A DNA stretch of 64,000 nt from Sphingomonas lenta (GTDB lineage: Bacteria; Pseudomonadota; Alphaproteobacteria; Sphingomonadales; Sphingomonadaceae). The notes below the pieces were generated by a model. The model worked only from the letters and a program-made list of their open reading frames with translations, had not been told where the DNA came from and ran no database searches. Location of the stretch: NCBI RefSeq assembly GCF_002288825.1, contig NZ_NSLI01000001.1, positions 496,001 through 560,000 on the forward strand, written 5' to 3'. This document shows, piece after piece, positions 57,516-64,000 of this stretch; the first letter of the stretch is position 1; each line of letters begins with the position of its first letter. A program made the position numbers and the translations under genes.

Positions 57516-59126
57516 TCAGAAATTGTACCGCGCCGCGAGCAGCGCCTGCGCCGTCAGCCGGTCGTCGAAGTCGCCGACCTGGAAGCTGTAGAGCCCCGCC
57601 GACGCCGTCGTCTGGAGGCGGCCGAAGCTGTGGAAGTAGCTCGCCACCGCGCCCGTCGCGTACACCTCGTCGTCGCCGACGCCGATCGTGTTGAAGTAGT
57701 TGAAGAACGCCTGGAGGCTGTACCCCGACACCTCCGTCAGCGAGCGCGAGTAGAAGCCGGACAGATAGGCGCTCTCGTCCTCGGTGCCGAACACCGCGAC
57801 GCCCAGCGGCAGGCGGTCGGTGTGGAGCCGCCGGTTGGCGTAGCCCGCGCCGACGCCGAACTGGTGCGGCCCGCGCGCGGCCGAGCCCACCCCGTCGACG
57901 CCGCGCGCGCGGAAGCTGGTGGCGTTCACTGACTGGAGCACCGCGTTCAGGCAGCCGCCCGGCGTCTGCACGTCCGAACCGAACACGCAGCCGTTGAACT
58001 GCTGCGTCAGCTGGTCGCGCACCGCGACGAACTCGGTGGGCAGGTTGGCCAGCCCTTGGCGCAGCTGGCGGCCGAAGGTCTGGATGCCGTCATACACCAC
58101 GACGCCGACGCCGACGCCCTTGGGCGACTGGTAGCTGATCGACCCCGTGCCGCTGAACCCGCCGAACCGTTCGCCGACCGCGGCGGTCACCTGGGTGCGG
58201 CGGTTCGGCCGCCAGATCACGCCCACGTCGTAATAGACGCCGTCCGTCAGGTAATCGATGCGCCGGGGCGAGTCCGGGTCGGTCACGAACCGGCCGTCCT
58301 CGTCCAGCACGGGCGCGCCGCCCGGGCTCAGCAGCGGGTCGCGGCTCGACACGCTGATCTCCTCGTAGCCGACGCCCGCCGTCAGTGCGACGGTGGGCGA
58401 CACGGGCGCGAGCACGTCGCCGCGCACCAACCAGCCGTCGTAGCGCTGGTCGAGCTGCCCCGCCCGCTCGCGGTCGAATGCGCCCGACAGCGCCAGCCCC
58501 ACGGGCGCGACCTGGCCGGGTGCCGTGCTGAGGCGGACGGTGCCGATATGGCTCGTCGCGTCGTCGTAGAAATCGCGGCGGCCGAGCCCGGGCGCGAGCA
58601 GCACGCTGTCGGGCGCCTCCACCTTTGTATAACCGATGCGGTACGCCGTATCGAGCTGCGTCGGGCCGATCGGCTGCGAGATCGCGACACCGCCGAACAG
58701 CGAATAGAGCTGCGACACGTTGTCGATGTCGTCGCCGATCAGCAGGCCGGGCGCGGCGCCGCGATTGTCGACGCGCGTGCGGGTGGCGAGCGCGCCGCCT
58801 TCGATGCCGATATTGGGCGTGATGCGGTACAGCCCGCGCGCCAGGCCCGTATGCGCGTCGCCGTCGCCGTCGTCCTCGTCCCACGAGAAGAAGCGGTCGT
58901 AGCGGTAGCTGACCTGCGCCTCGGCGCGCTTGGTCTGGACGGCGGCGTCCACGCCCGCGCTGAGCGTGGTGAAGGTCACCACGTCGTCGCCCTCCAAGTC
59001 CGCCGCCAGCGTCTGCGACGCCTCGACGTAAGGCTGGACGAAGGTGCGCGGCCGCTCCTGCGCCGCGGCGGGGCTCGCGAGCGCCAGCGCCGACGCGCCG
59101 AGCCCGAGCGGGATGAGAGGGCTCAC
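57516..59126 (-). CDS. XrtA-system outer membrane beta-barrel protein
   Basis: 536 residues from GTG 59126 in the stop of the kinase gene. The signal peptide (GASALALASPAAA) is followed by a long series of amphipathic beta strands with aromatic girdles (TFTTLSAGVDAAVQTK, RYDRFFSWDEDDGDGD, YRITPNIGIEGGALATR) and it ends in ARYNF, a terminal phenylalanine as in outer membrane barrels. The acidic DEDDGDGDAH loop may bind calcium. It is the barrel of unknown function typical of exosortase A clusters and may take part in polysaccharide export or surface attachment. Confidence 0.9.
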   Translation of the reverse strand: MSPLIPLGLGASALALASPAAAQERPRTFVQPYVEASQTLAADLEGDDVVTFTTLSAGVDAAVQTKRAEAQVSYRYDRFFSWDEDDGDGDAHTGLARGLYRITPNIGIEGGALATRTRVDNRGAAPGLLIGDDIDNVSQLYSLFGGVAISQPIGPTQLDTAYRIGYTKVEAPDSVLLAPGLGRRDFYDDATSHIGTVRLSTAPGQVAPVGLALSGAFDRERAGQLDQRYDGWLVRGDVLAPVSPTVALTAGVGYEEISVSSRDPLLSPGGAPVLDEDGRFVTDPDSPRRIDYLTDGVYYDVGVIWRPNRRTQVTAAVGERFGGFSGTGSISYQSPKGVGVGVVVYDGIQTFGRQLRQGLANLPTEFVAVRDQLTQQFNGCVFGSDVQTPGGCLNAVLQSVNATSFRARGVDGVGSAARGPHQFGVGAGYANRRLHTDRLPLGVAVFGTEDESAYLSGFYSRSLTEVSGYSLQAFFNYFNTIGVGDDEVYATGAVASYFHSFGRLQTTASAGLYSFQVGDFDDRLTAQALLAARYNF

Positions 59127-60058
59127 CTCGGGTCCTCCTGACCGTAATAGGTGCCGAACCGGTGCGCGCCCGACACGAAGGATTGCGCGTTAAGCAGCAG
59201 CTGGATGTGCTCGCACCCGTCGAGCAGCCCCACCGCCTCGCGCACCTCGGCCTCCGCGGTCCGGTCGGCGCGCACCACCAGCATGACCTGGCCGACCACC
59301 GTCGCCAGCACCGACGCCGGCGAGGCGGCGAGCGCGGGCGGCGAGTCGAACAGGATCACGCGCTTCGGGTTCGCGCCGAGCAGCCGCGCGATGACGGTCC
59401 GCGTCCGCGCGCTCGCCAGCAGCTCGGTGTCGGCCGTGGTCCGCGTGCCCGCGGGCAGCACCGCCAGCCCCGGCACGTCCGTCTCGATCACCAGCGTCTC
59501 GGGATCGACCGCGCCGTCGTCCAACGCGTCGAGGAACCCGCGACCGTCGGGCAGGCCCAGCTGCCGGCACACGTCGGGCTTCGCGAAGTCGGCGTCGACG
59601 AGCAGCACCTCCGTGTCGCGCTCCGCCGCGATCGACAGCGCCAGGTTGATCGAACAGAAGGTCTTGCCGTCGCCCGGCCGCGCCGAGCAGACGAGCATCG
59701 TGCGCGCCCGCGCCTCGTCCCCGCCTTCCGCGATCCGCCGCTTGCACCCGAGCAGGTGCCGCTTCACCAACCGGAACTCCTCGGCCAGCGGCCCGATCGG
59801 CGCGCCCGGCACGATCATGCCGCGTTCCGCCAGCATCGCCCGATCGACCGTCGCGAGGCCGGTGTCGACGAACGGCGGCGGCGTGAAGTCGTCATGGTCG
59901 CCCGCCGCCAGGAACTCGGGCGGGATCGCCGCCAGCGTCGGCTCGTCCGCGGCTACGGCCGGCGCGGGCCGCGCCCTTGCGTTCAACCCGTACCGCTCCG
60001 CCGCCCGTTCGAGCAGCGATCCGCCTGCAGGAGCTTTGGTCACGCGATCCATCCTCAT
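59123..60058 (-). CDS. XrtA-system tyrosine autokinase (BY-kinase)
   Basis: 311 residues, cytoplasmic half of a BY-kinase. Walker A is SARPGDGKTFCSINLAL, Walker A' VLLVDADFAKPDVCRQL, Walker B VILFDSPPA. The usual tyrosine cluster is reduced to two tyrosines in the terminal FGTYYGQEDPR. The disordered N-terminus holds proline/alanine stretches. With the chain-length protein, which overlaps it by four bases, it regulates polysaccharide polymer length through phosphorylation cycling. Confidence 0.93.
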   Translation of the reverse strand: MRMDRVTKAPAGGSLLERAAERYGLNARARPAPAVAADEPTLAAIPPEFLAAGDHDDFTPPPFVDTGLATVDRAMLAERGMIVPGAPIGPLAEEFRLVKRHLLGCKRRIAEGGDEARARTMLVCSARPGDGKTFCSINLALSIAAERDTEVLLVDADFAKPDVCRQLGLPDGRGFLDALDDGAVDPETLVIETDVPGLAVLPAGTRTTADTELLASARTRTVIARLLGANPKRVILFDSPPALAASPASVLATVVGQVMLVVRADRTAEAEVREAVGLLDGCEHIQLLLNAQSFVSGAHRFGTYYGQEDPR

Positions 60059-61587
60059 GACATCAGCCCTTGGGCGAGCCCCCGCTGCAGCACTTCCACG
60101 CCCAGCAGCAGCACGTATGCCGCCACCAACCCGCCGACCCCGCCCGCGAACAGCCGGAGCTTGCGCTTGCGCTGCTCCGCCTGGACGCGCGTCACGACCT
60201 CGCCGATCGAGCCGATCACCGTCATCCCCGCCGCGCGCTCGAGCGCTCCGGCCGTCGGGAAGGTCTGCCGCAGCTGCCCCATCGCGAACGCCGCGCCCAC
60301 GCCCGCCGCGAGCCCCAGGACGAGCACGCCCGTCAGCAGCAGGAAGCGGTTGGGCGCCGACGGCGTGCTCGGCGCGCGCGGCGGGTCGATGACGCGGAAC
60401 GTCATCGGCGCCGCCTCGGCGCGCGCCTGTCCGCGCAGGCGCAGCTGCTCGCGCTGCGCGAAGAGCTGGTCGTACTGGTCCTTCAGCACCTGGTAACGGC
60501 GCTCGACCTCGCCCTGCTCGGCCGCGACCGCCGGGTCCGCGCCCAGCTTGGCGTTAAGCGCGTCGAGGTCGCCCTGGATCTGCGCGCGGCGCATCCGGAG
60601 CGCCGCCGCCTGCGCCTGCCGCTCGGCCAGCATCGACTGGAGCGACAGGTAGAGCGGGTTGGGCGTGCCGGCGCCCGCCGTGCCGCCCACCAGCGGCTCG
60701 CCGCGCGCGGCGGCCTGGGCGGCGGCGAGCTGGCCCTTCAGCGCCACCACGTCCGGGTGGCTCTCCGTATAGCCCCGCGCCCGCGCGTCTGCGAGCTGGC
60801 CCTGCACCGTGTTCAGCCTGGCCCGCGCCGGCCCCGCCCCGCCCGCCGTGCCCGGCTGCGCGATCGTGGCGGGCGTGCCCGCGAGCTGCCCCTGCACGGC
60901 GGCCAGGCTGGACGATGCGGCTGCGAGGTCGGCGTCGACCTGCGCCATCTGCGTCCGCGCCGCGCTCACCCGGTCGGCCATCGAGCCCGTGCCGGGCAGC
61001 GCGCCAAGATACTGGTTCTGGAACTCGACGCGCTTCGCTTCCGCCTCGGCGAGCTGCTTCTGCTGTTCGGCCAGTTGCTGGTCGAGGAAGCGGATCGATT
61101 GCGACGTCTGCGTGCGGTCGCCGATCAGGTTCTGCTCGACGAAGATGTCGATCAGCTTCTGCGTGATGTCGCGCGCCAGCTTGGGCGTCGCGGCCGTGGT
61201 CGTGATCTCGAACAGGTTATCCTGCGCCGCGGTGACCTTGATCGACTGCGCCAGCCCGGCCGCGCGATCCGCGACTTCGCGGTCGTTCGACACCGTCTGC
61301 GCCAGGTCGGTCGCCCGCACCACCTTCTGCAGGTTCACGTTCGACACCAGCGTCTGGCGGATCTGGTCGACGGCGCGCTGCTGCTCGCCCGCGCCGCCTG
61401 ACAGGTCGGGCGGCAGGATCGACTGCATCTGCACGAACACGCGCGCCTTGGCCTCGTAGCGGCTGGGGATCCAGCTCACCACCAGCCAGCCGAGCACGCA
61501 CACGCCCCACGCGACCGCCAGCGCCAACCAGCGCCGGGTCCAGATCGCGTGCAGCGCGACGCGGACCTCGTCGTAGATCCCGCCCAT
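60055..61587 (-). CDS. XrtA-system chain-length determinant (Wzz-like)
   Basis: 510 residues. Transmembrane segments near 17-35 (LALAVAWGVCVLGWLVVSWI) and 423-445 (LLLTGVLVLGLAAGVGAAFA), plus a hydrophobic C-terminus (GGLVAAYVLLLGVEVL), flank a large periplasmic coiled-coil domain (LDQQLAEQQKQLAEAEAKR; ERRYQVLKDQYDQLFAQRE). The PxxP motif (IDPPRAPSTPSAPN) before the second helix is the Wzz type. It controls polymer length together with the BY-kinase. It follows the export lipoprotein gene by one base. Confidence 0.94.
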   Translation of the reverse strand: MGGIYDEVRVALHAIWTRRWLALAVAWGVCVLGWLVVSWIPSRYEAKARVFVQMQSILPPDLSGGAGEQQRAVDQIRQTLVSNVNLQKVVRATDLAQTVSNDREVADRAAGLAQSIKVTAAQDNLFEITTTAATPKLARDITQKLIDIFVEQNLIGDRTQTSQSIRFLDQQLAEQQKQLAEAEAKRVEFQNQYLGALPGTGSMADRVSAARTQMAQVDADLAAASSSLAAVQGQLAGTPATIAQPGTAGGAGPARARLNTVQGQLADARARGYTESHPDVVALKGQLAAAQAAARGEPLVGGTAGAGTPNPLYLSLQSMLAERQAQAAALRMRRAQIQGDLDALNAKLGADPAVAAEQGEVERRYQVLKDQYDQLFAQREQLRLRGQARAEAAPMTFRVIDPPRAPSTPSAPNRFLLLTGVLVLGLAAGVGAAFAMGQLRQTFPTAGALERAAGMTVIGSIGEVVTRVQAEQRKRKLRLFAGGVGGLVAAYVLLLGVEVLQRGLAQGLMS

Positions 61588-61588
61588 C

Positions 61589-62230
61589 CTAGAACATCGA
61601 CTCGGGGATGATGATGACGTCGCCCGGCTCCAGCCGGACGTTCGCGTTCGAGTCGCCCTTCTTCAGCAGTCGCGAGATCTGGAGCGCGTATTCGCGCTGC
61701 TTGCCCGTGTCGCGGTCGAAGCGGACGAGCCGCGCCCGGTCGCCCGCGGCGAACTCGCTCAGGCCGCCCACCGCGATCATCGCGTCGAGCAGCGTCATGT
61801 TGGCGCGGAACGGGATGGACGCCGGCTTCTCCGTCGCGCCGACGATGCGGACCTGCTGGCTGAACGTGCCGGAGAACTCCTCTACGATCACGGACACCAG
61901 CGGGTTGCTGATATATTCCGACAGCGCCTTCTTCATGTCGTCGGCGAGCACCGCGGGCGTCTTGCCGACGGCTGGCATGTCGTTGATCAGCGGCGTCGTG
62001 ATGCGGCCGTCGGGGCGCACCTGCACCTTGGCCGACAGCTCGGGGTTCCGCCACACGAAGATCTGCAAGCTGTCGAGCGGGCCGATGACATACTCCTCGC
62101 CCGGCCGCTCCTGCGTCGCGACATAGGAGGCGGGCGGCAGCACCGGCCGTCCTCCACCCCCGCCCCCGCAGGCGGTCAGGGTGACGGCGGACAATCCCGC
62201 CAGGCCTAGGGCACGGGCAACGGCACGCAT
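61589..62230 (-). CDS. XrtA-system polysaccharide export lipoprotein (Wza-like)
   Basis: 213 residues. Signal with lipobox LTAC at the cleavage site, then a glycine run and the poly_export domain (YVIGPLDSLQIFVWRNPELS, QVRPDGRITTPLINDMPAVG, SEYISNPLVSVIVEEFSG) and a SLBB-type part (RIVGATEKPASIPFRANMTL, DALIAVGG-like). It is shorter than Wza, as is normal for exosortase A loci, and probably needs a partner barrel such as the neighbouring outer membrane protein. It is the first gene after a 351-base gap. Confidence 0.94.
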   Translation of the reverse strand: MRAVARALGLAGLSAVTLTACGGGGGGRPVLPPASYVATQERPGEEYVIGPLDSLQIFVWRNPELSAKVQVRPDGRITTPLINDMPAVGKTPAVLADDMKKALSEYISNPLVSVIVEEFSGTFSQQVRIVGATEKPASIPFRANMTLLDAMIAVGGLSEFAAGDRARLVRFDRDTGKQREYALQISRLLKKGDSNANVRLEPGDVIIIPESMF

Positions 62231-62262
62231 CGAACAAACCTCCTCCGGTCGCGCGCCGTCGC

Positions 62263-62276
62263 GGGGTGCGCACCCC
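62263..62276. promoter_or_regulatory. perfect 14-base palindrome upstream of the XrtA export operon
   Basis: GGGGTGCGCACCCC lies 33 bases before the start of the Wza-like gene and could be an operator or part of a leader hairpin. The region 62277-62423 otherwise has no gene; a promoter for the ten downstream genes should lie here, but I cannot name the -35/-10 boxes with confidence. Confidence 0.35.
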
Positions 62277-62423
62277 GGTCACGGCTCGGCGACGACTTCG
62301 GCTATGCCCCCGAGAGGTGAAGATAGCGTTAGTGCTACCGGCTCGGCTACGATCGGGAGTGTCCCGTTTCTGGCCTATTTCCGGGCGTTTCGCCTGCGTG
62401 GGAGCGCTTTTCGCACCACCCTC

Positions 62424-62563
62424 CGTCACCCCAGACATGGGACCCCAGCAAAGTACTACTTTGCTGGGGGCCCGATCCGGGGTCCATGCGCGTCCGTGTT
62501 TGCAAGCGGTGCGCACGCAAATAGCGGACGCGCGTGGATGCCGGGTCGAGCCCGGCATGACGG
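62424..62563. repeat. dispersed palindromic intergenic repeat, family A (copy 5)
   Basis: Arms CGTCACCCCAGACATGGGAC and ATGCCGGGTCGAGCCCGGCA with a TGACGG end. It contains the same embedded palindrome as copy 1 (CCCAGCAAAGTA / TACTTTGCTGGG, 62444-62468), but with C rather than G at the centre, i.e. in the opposite orientation. It separates the XrtA decarboxylase gene from the export operon. Confidence 0.8.
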
Positions 62564-62581
62564 ACTAGGCGGAAGGAGGGC

Positions 62582-63802
62582 TTACCCCAACACCTCCGCC
62601 GCCGGCGGATGCCCCAGGAACGACGCCGGACTCGCGCTCGCCCCATACGCCCCCGCCAGGAACAGCGCGATCACGTCCCCCACGTCTGCCCGAGGAAGCG
62701 CCACCCTGTCCCCCAACCGGTCCAGCGGCGTGCACAGGCACCCCACCACCGACACGACCTCCTCCGGCTCCGTCTCCATCCGCCCCGCAACCGCGATCGG
62801 GTAGTTGCGCCGGACCACCGTCCCGAAATTGCCCGAGGCCGCGAGTTGATGATGCAACCCGCCATCCACGACCAGGAACGTCTCGCCCCCGCTCTCCTTC
62901 CGGTCGACGACGCGCGTCAGGTACACGCCGCACTCGGCCACCAGCCAGCGTCCCAGCTCGATCGCGAACCGGCTCCGCGCCAGCACTCCCGGCCGGGCGC
63001 GGAGCGCTTCGACGAGCGCCGCCCCGACCCGCTCGACGTCCAGGGCCGCGTCGCCCGCGAAGTACGGCACGCCGAACCCGCCGCCCAGATTGACCAGCGG
63101 CGGCTCCGCCCCGGCCTCCTCGGCCAGCCGCGCCGCCAGTGCCACCGTCGCCGCCTGCGTGTCCGCGACCGCCTGCGCGTCGAGCGTCTGGCTGCCGGCG
63201 TAGACGTGGAACCCGCGCCAGTCCGCGCCCGCCGCGACGATCCGCCGGACCAGCGCCGGCACGCGCTCCGTGTCCACCCCGAACGGCGATGGCCGCCCGC
63301 CCATCCGCATCCCCGACCCGCGCAACTCGAAGCTGGGGTTCACCCGCACCGCGAGCCGCGGCGTGTCGCCCAGCCGCTCAGCTATCGCGAGCGCCCGCTC
63401 CGCCTCGTTCTCCGACTCCAGGTTGACCGTCACCCCCGCCGCGACCGCCGCCTCCAGCTCCGCGTCGCGCTTGCCCGGCCCGGCGAAACTGATCGCGTCC
63501 GCGGGCTTGTGCGCGAGCGCCAGCCGCAACTCGCCCGCGGACGCGACGTCCAACCCGTCCACCATCCCCGCCATCGCCTCGACGAGCGGCGCAAACGGGT
63601 TCGCCTTGATCGCATAATGCAGGTCGACTCCCGGAAACGCCGCCCGAAACCGCCCCACCCGCGCCGCCGCGACGCTGCGATCATACACGAACACGGGCGA
63701 CCCATGCTCCGCGACCCATTCGCCAGCCGTGCGCCCCGCGACGACCAGCTCGCCCGACCGCCCCGCGAACTCCGGCGGCAAGGGCCCGATCGGCTTCACC
63801 AT
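62582..63802 (-). CDS. XrtA-system PLP-dependent decarboxylase
   Basis: 406 residues, fold type III of the diaminopimelate/ornithine decarboxylase family. PLP lysine K66 in HYAIKANPFAPLVEAM, EAGFRVN-type loop replaced by AVRVNPSFELRGSGM, FHVYAGSQTL, LNLGGGFGVPY-like NLGGGFGVPYFAG, and catalytic cysteine in VVGCLCTPLDRLGD. The form specific to exosortase A loci is thought to act with the ligase and acyl carrier encoded beside it on a modified amino acid; the real substrate is unknown. It is distinct from the polyamine-locus decarboxylase at 45.2 kb. Confidence 0.92.
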   Translation of the reverse strand: MVKPIGPLPPEFAGRSGELVVAGRTAGEWVAEHGSPVFVYDRSVAAARVGRFRAAFPGVDLHYAIKANPFAPLVEAMAGMVDGLDVASAGELRLALAHKPADAISFAGPGKRDAELEAAVAAGVTVNLESENEAERALAIAERLGDTPRLAVRVNPSFELRGSGMRMGGRPSPFGVDTERVPALVRRIVAAGADWRGFHVYAGSQTLDAQAVADTQAATVALAARLAEEAGAEPPLVNLGGGFGVPYFAGDAALDVERVGAALVEALRARPGVLARSRFAIELGRWLVAECGVYLTRVVDRKESGGETFLVVDGGLHHQLAASGNFGTVVRRNYPIAVAGRMETEPEEVVSVVGCLCTPLDRLGDRVALPRADVGDVIALFLAGAYGASASPASFLGHPPAAEVLG

Positions 63803-64000
63803 CTAATTCCTCCCCCGCTTCAGCGGGGGAGGGGGACCAGCGGCTTCGCCGATGGTGGAGGGGGAGCTACGGGATGCGGCATCGCCCTGCACCCCCTCCA
63901 CCACGCCCCGCGGGCGCGGTCCCCCTCCCCCGCTGTAAGCGGGGGAGGAACCCAGAACAGCCTCCCTCACCCCCGCCCGATCCAACTTCCCATTCGCATT
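63803..64000 (-). CDS. XrtA-system acyl-CoA/AMP-ligase, C-terminal end (partial) with repeat-encoded tail
   Basis: The frame enters from the right window edge. Its first residues, NANGKLDRAGVREAVL, match the end of AMP-forming ligases (the GK.DR catalytic-lysine motif near the C-terminus). After VREAVL the frame continues for 49 residues of glycine/proline/arginine-rich sequence coming from a palindromic repeat and stops at 63803, one base from the decarboxylase start. Normally such ligases end soon after the GKxDR motif, so the tail is probably an addition by the repeat. The rest of the gene lies outside. Confidence 0.7.
   Translation of the reverse strand, partial: NANGKLDRAGVREAVLGSSPAYSGGGGPRPRGVVEGVQGDAASRSSPSTIGEAAGPPPPLKRGRN
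63808..63949. repeat. dispersed palindromic repeat, family D, inside the ligase 3' end
   Basis: TCCTCCCCCGCTTCAGCGGG and the inverted CCCCCGCTGTAAGCGGGGGAGGA form the outer arms; GGAGGGGGACC / GGTCCCCCTCC form the inner ones. It lies between the GKxDR motif of the ligase and the decarboxylase start. The ligase frame stays open through it. Confidence 0.8.

Noticed and set aside
1..64000. CRISPR arrays, tRNA genes, rRNA genes and insertion sequences
   Set aside because: No regularly spaced direct repeats, no tRNA T-loop pattern with a matching acceptor stem, and no transposase or integrase were found. The repeats present are dispersed palindromes.

Overview
The window is a GC-rich, densely packed bacterial chromosome segment with no transposase, integrase, tRNA or CRISPR array that I could find. 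It looks like an alphaproteobacterium of the Sphingomonadales, probably Sphingomonas-like. The evidence is a probable IspDF fusion, a UrcA-family protein, ChpT beside a che cluster, a sphingomonad-type exosortase A (XrtA) exopolysaccharide cluster, a speF-type leader before an ornithine/lysine decarboxylase, and a deoxyhypusine-synthase-like enzyme that fits the homospermidine typical of Sphingomonas. GTG and TTG starts and 1-4 base overlaps between genes are common.

Layout. 1-3.7 kb: isoprenoid (IspF), PncC, RatA/Coq10 and LipA, then a beta-carbonic anhydrase. 3.7-11.1 kb: the ffh-rpsP-rimM-trmD-rplS set, split by a thioredoxin-reductase-like flavoprotein, a UrcA protein and a LytTR two-component pair, with an unannotated-looking 45-codon gene before rimM. 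11.2-17.1 kb: a GGDEF/EAL protein, DUF924, MtaB, FtsY, YciB and superoxide dismutase. 17.2-21.1 kb: a sigma-54 controlled phage-shock-protein locus, pspF divergent from a small exported peptide gene, pspABC and four further small membrane/coiled-coil genes. 21.2-26.5 kb: SufE, a J-domain protein, a SulP transporter coupled to a second carbonic anhydrase, and a large exported TPR/TonB-C-like protein.

26.6-34.9 kb: RNase P RNA, AmpD, then cheR-cheB-cheY-cheW-cheA and chpT, a JAMM protease-like gene and an RluD-type pseudouridine synthase. 35.0-43.9 kb: RpoH, an amine oxidase, MtgA, YbaB, DnaX, SRP RNA, a ferredoxin and two tandem cysteine desulfurases. SRP components are therefore present three times over in the window: ffh, ftsY and ffs. 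44-49 kb: a threonine-dehydratase-like enzyme, the speF leader with decarboxylase and DHS-like polyamine synthase, a Gre-type factor behind five consecutive hairpins, and MAPEG and small proteins. 50-64 kb: a twelve-gene minus-strand XrtA/PEP-CTERM exopolysaccharide cluster, from an acyl-ligase cut by the window edge through polysaccharide export, chain length, kinase, outer-membrane barrel, ATPase, deacetylase, FemAB, glycosyltransferase and exosortase to an amidotransferase.

Dispersed palindromic intergenic repeats of at least four sequence families are scattered through the window. The strongest candidates for something little described are the four extra psp-operon proteins with a shared tail motif, the NADPH-motif-poor thioredoxin-reductase-like protein, the hairpin array at 47.6-47.7 kb, and a palindromic repeat that appears to have extended the end of the XrtA ligase.
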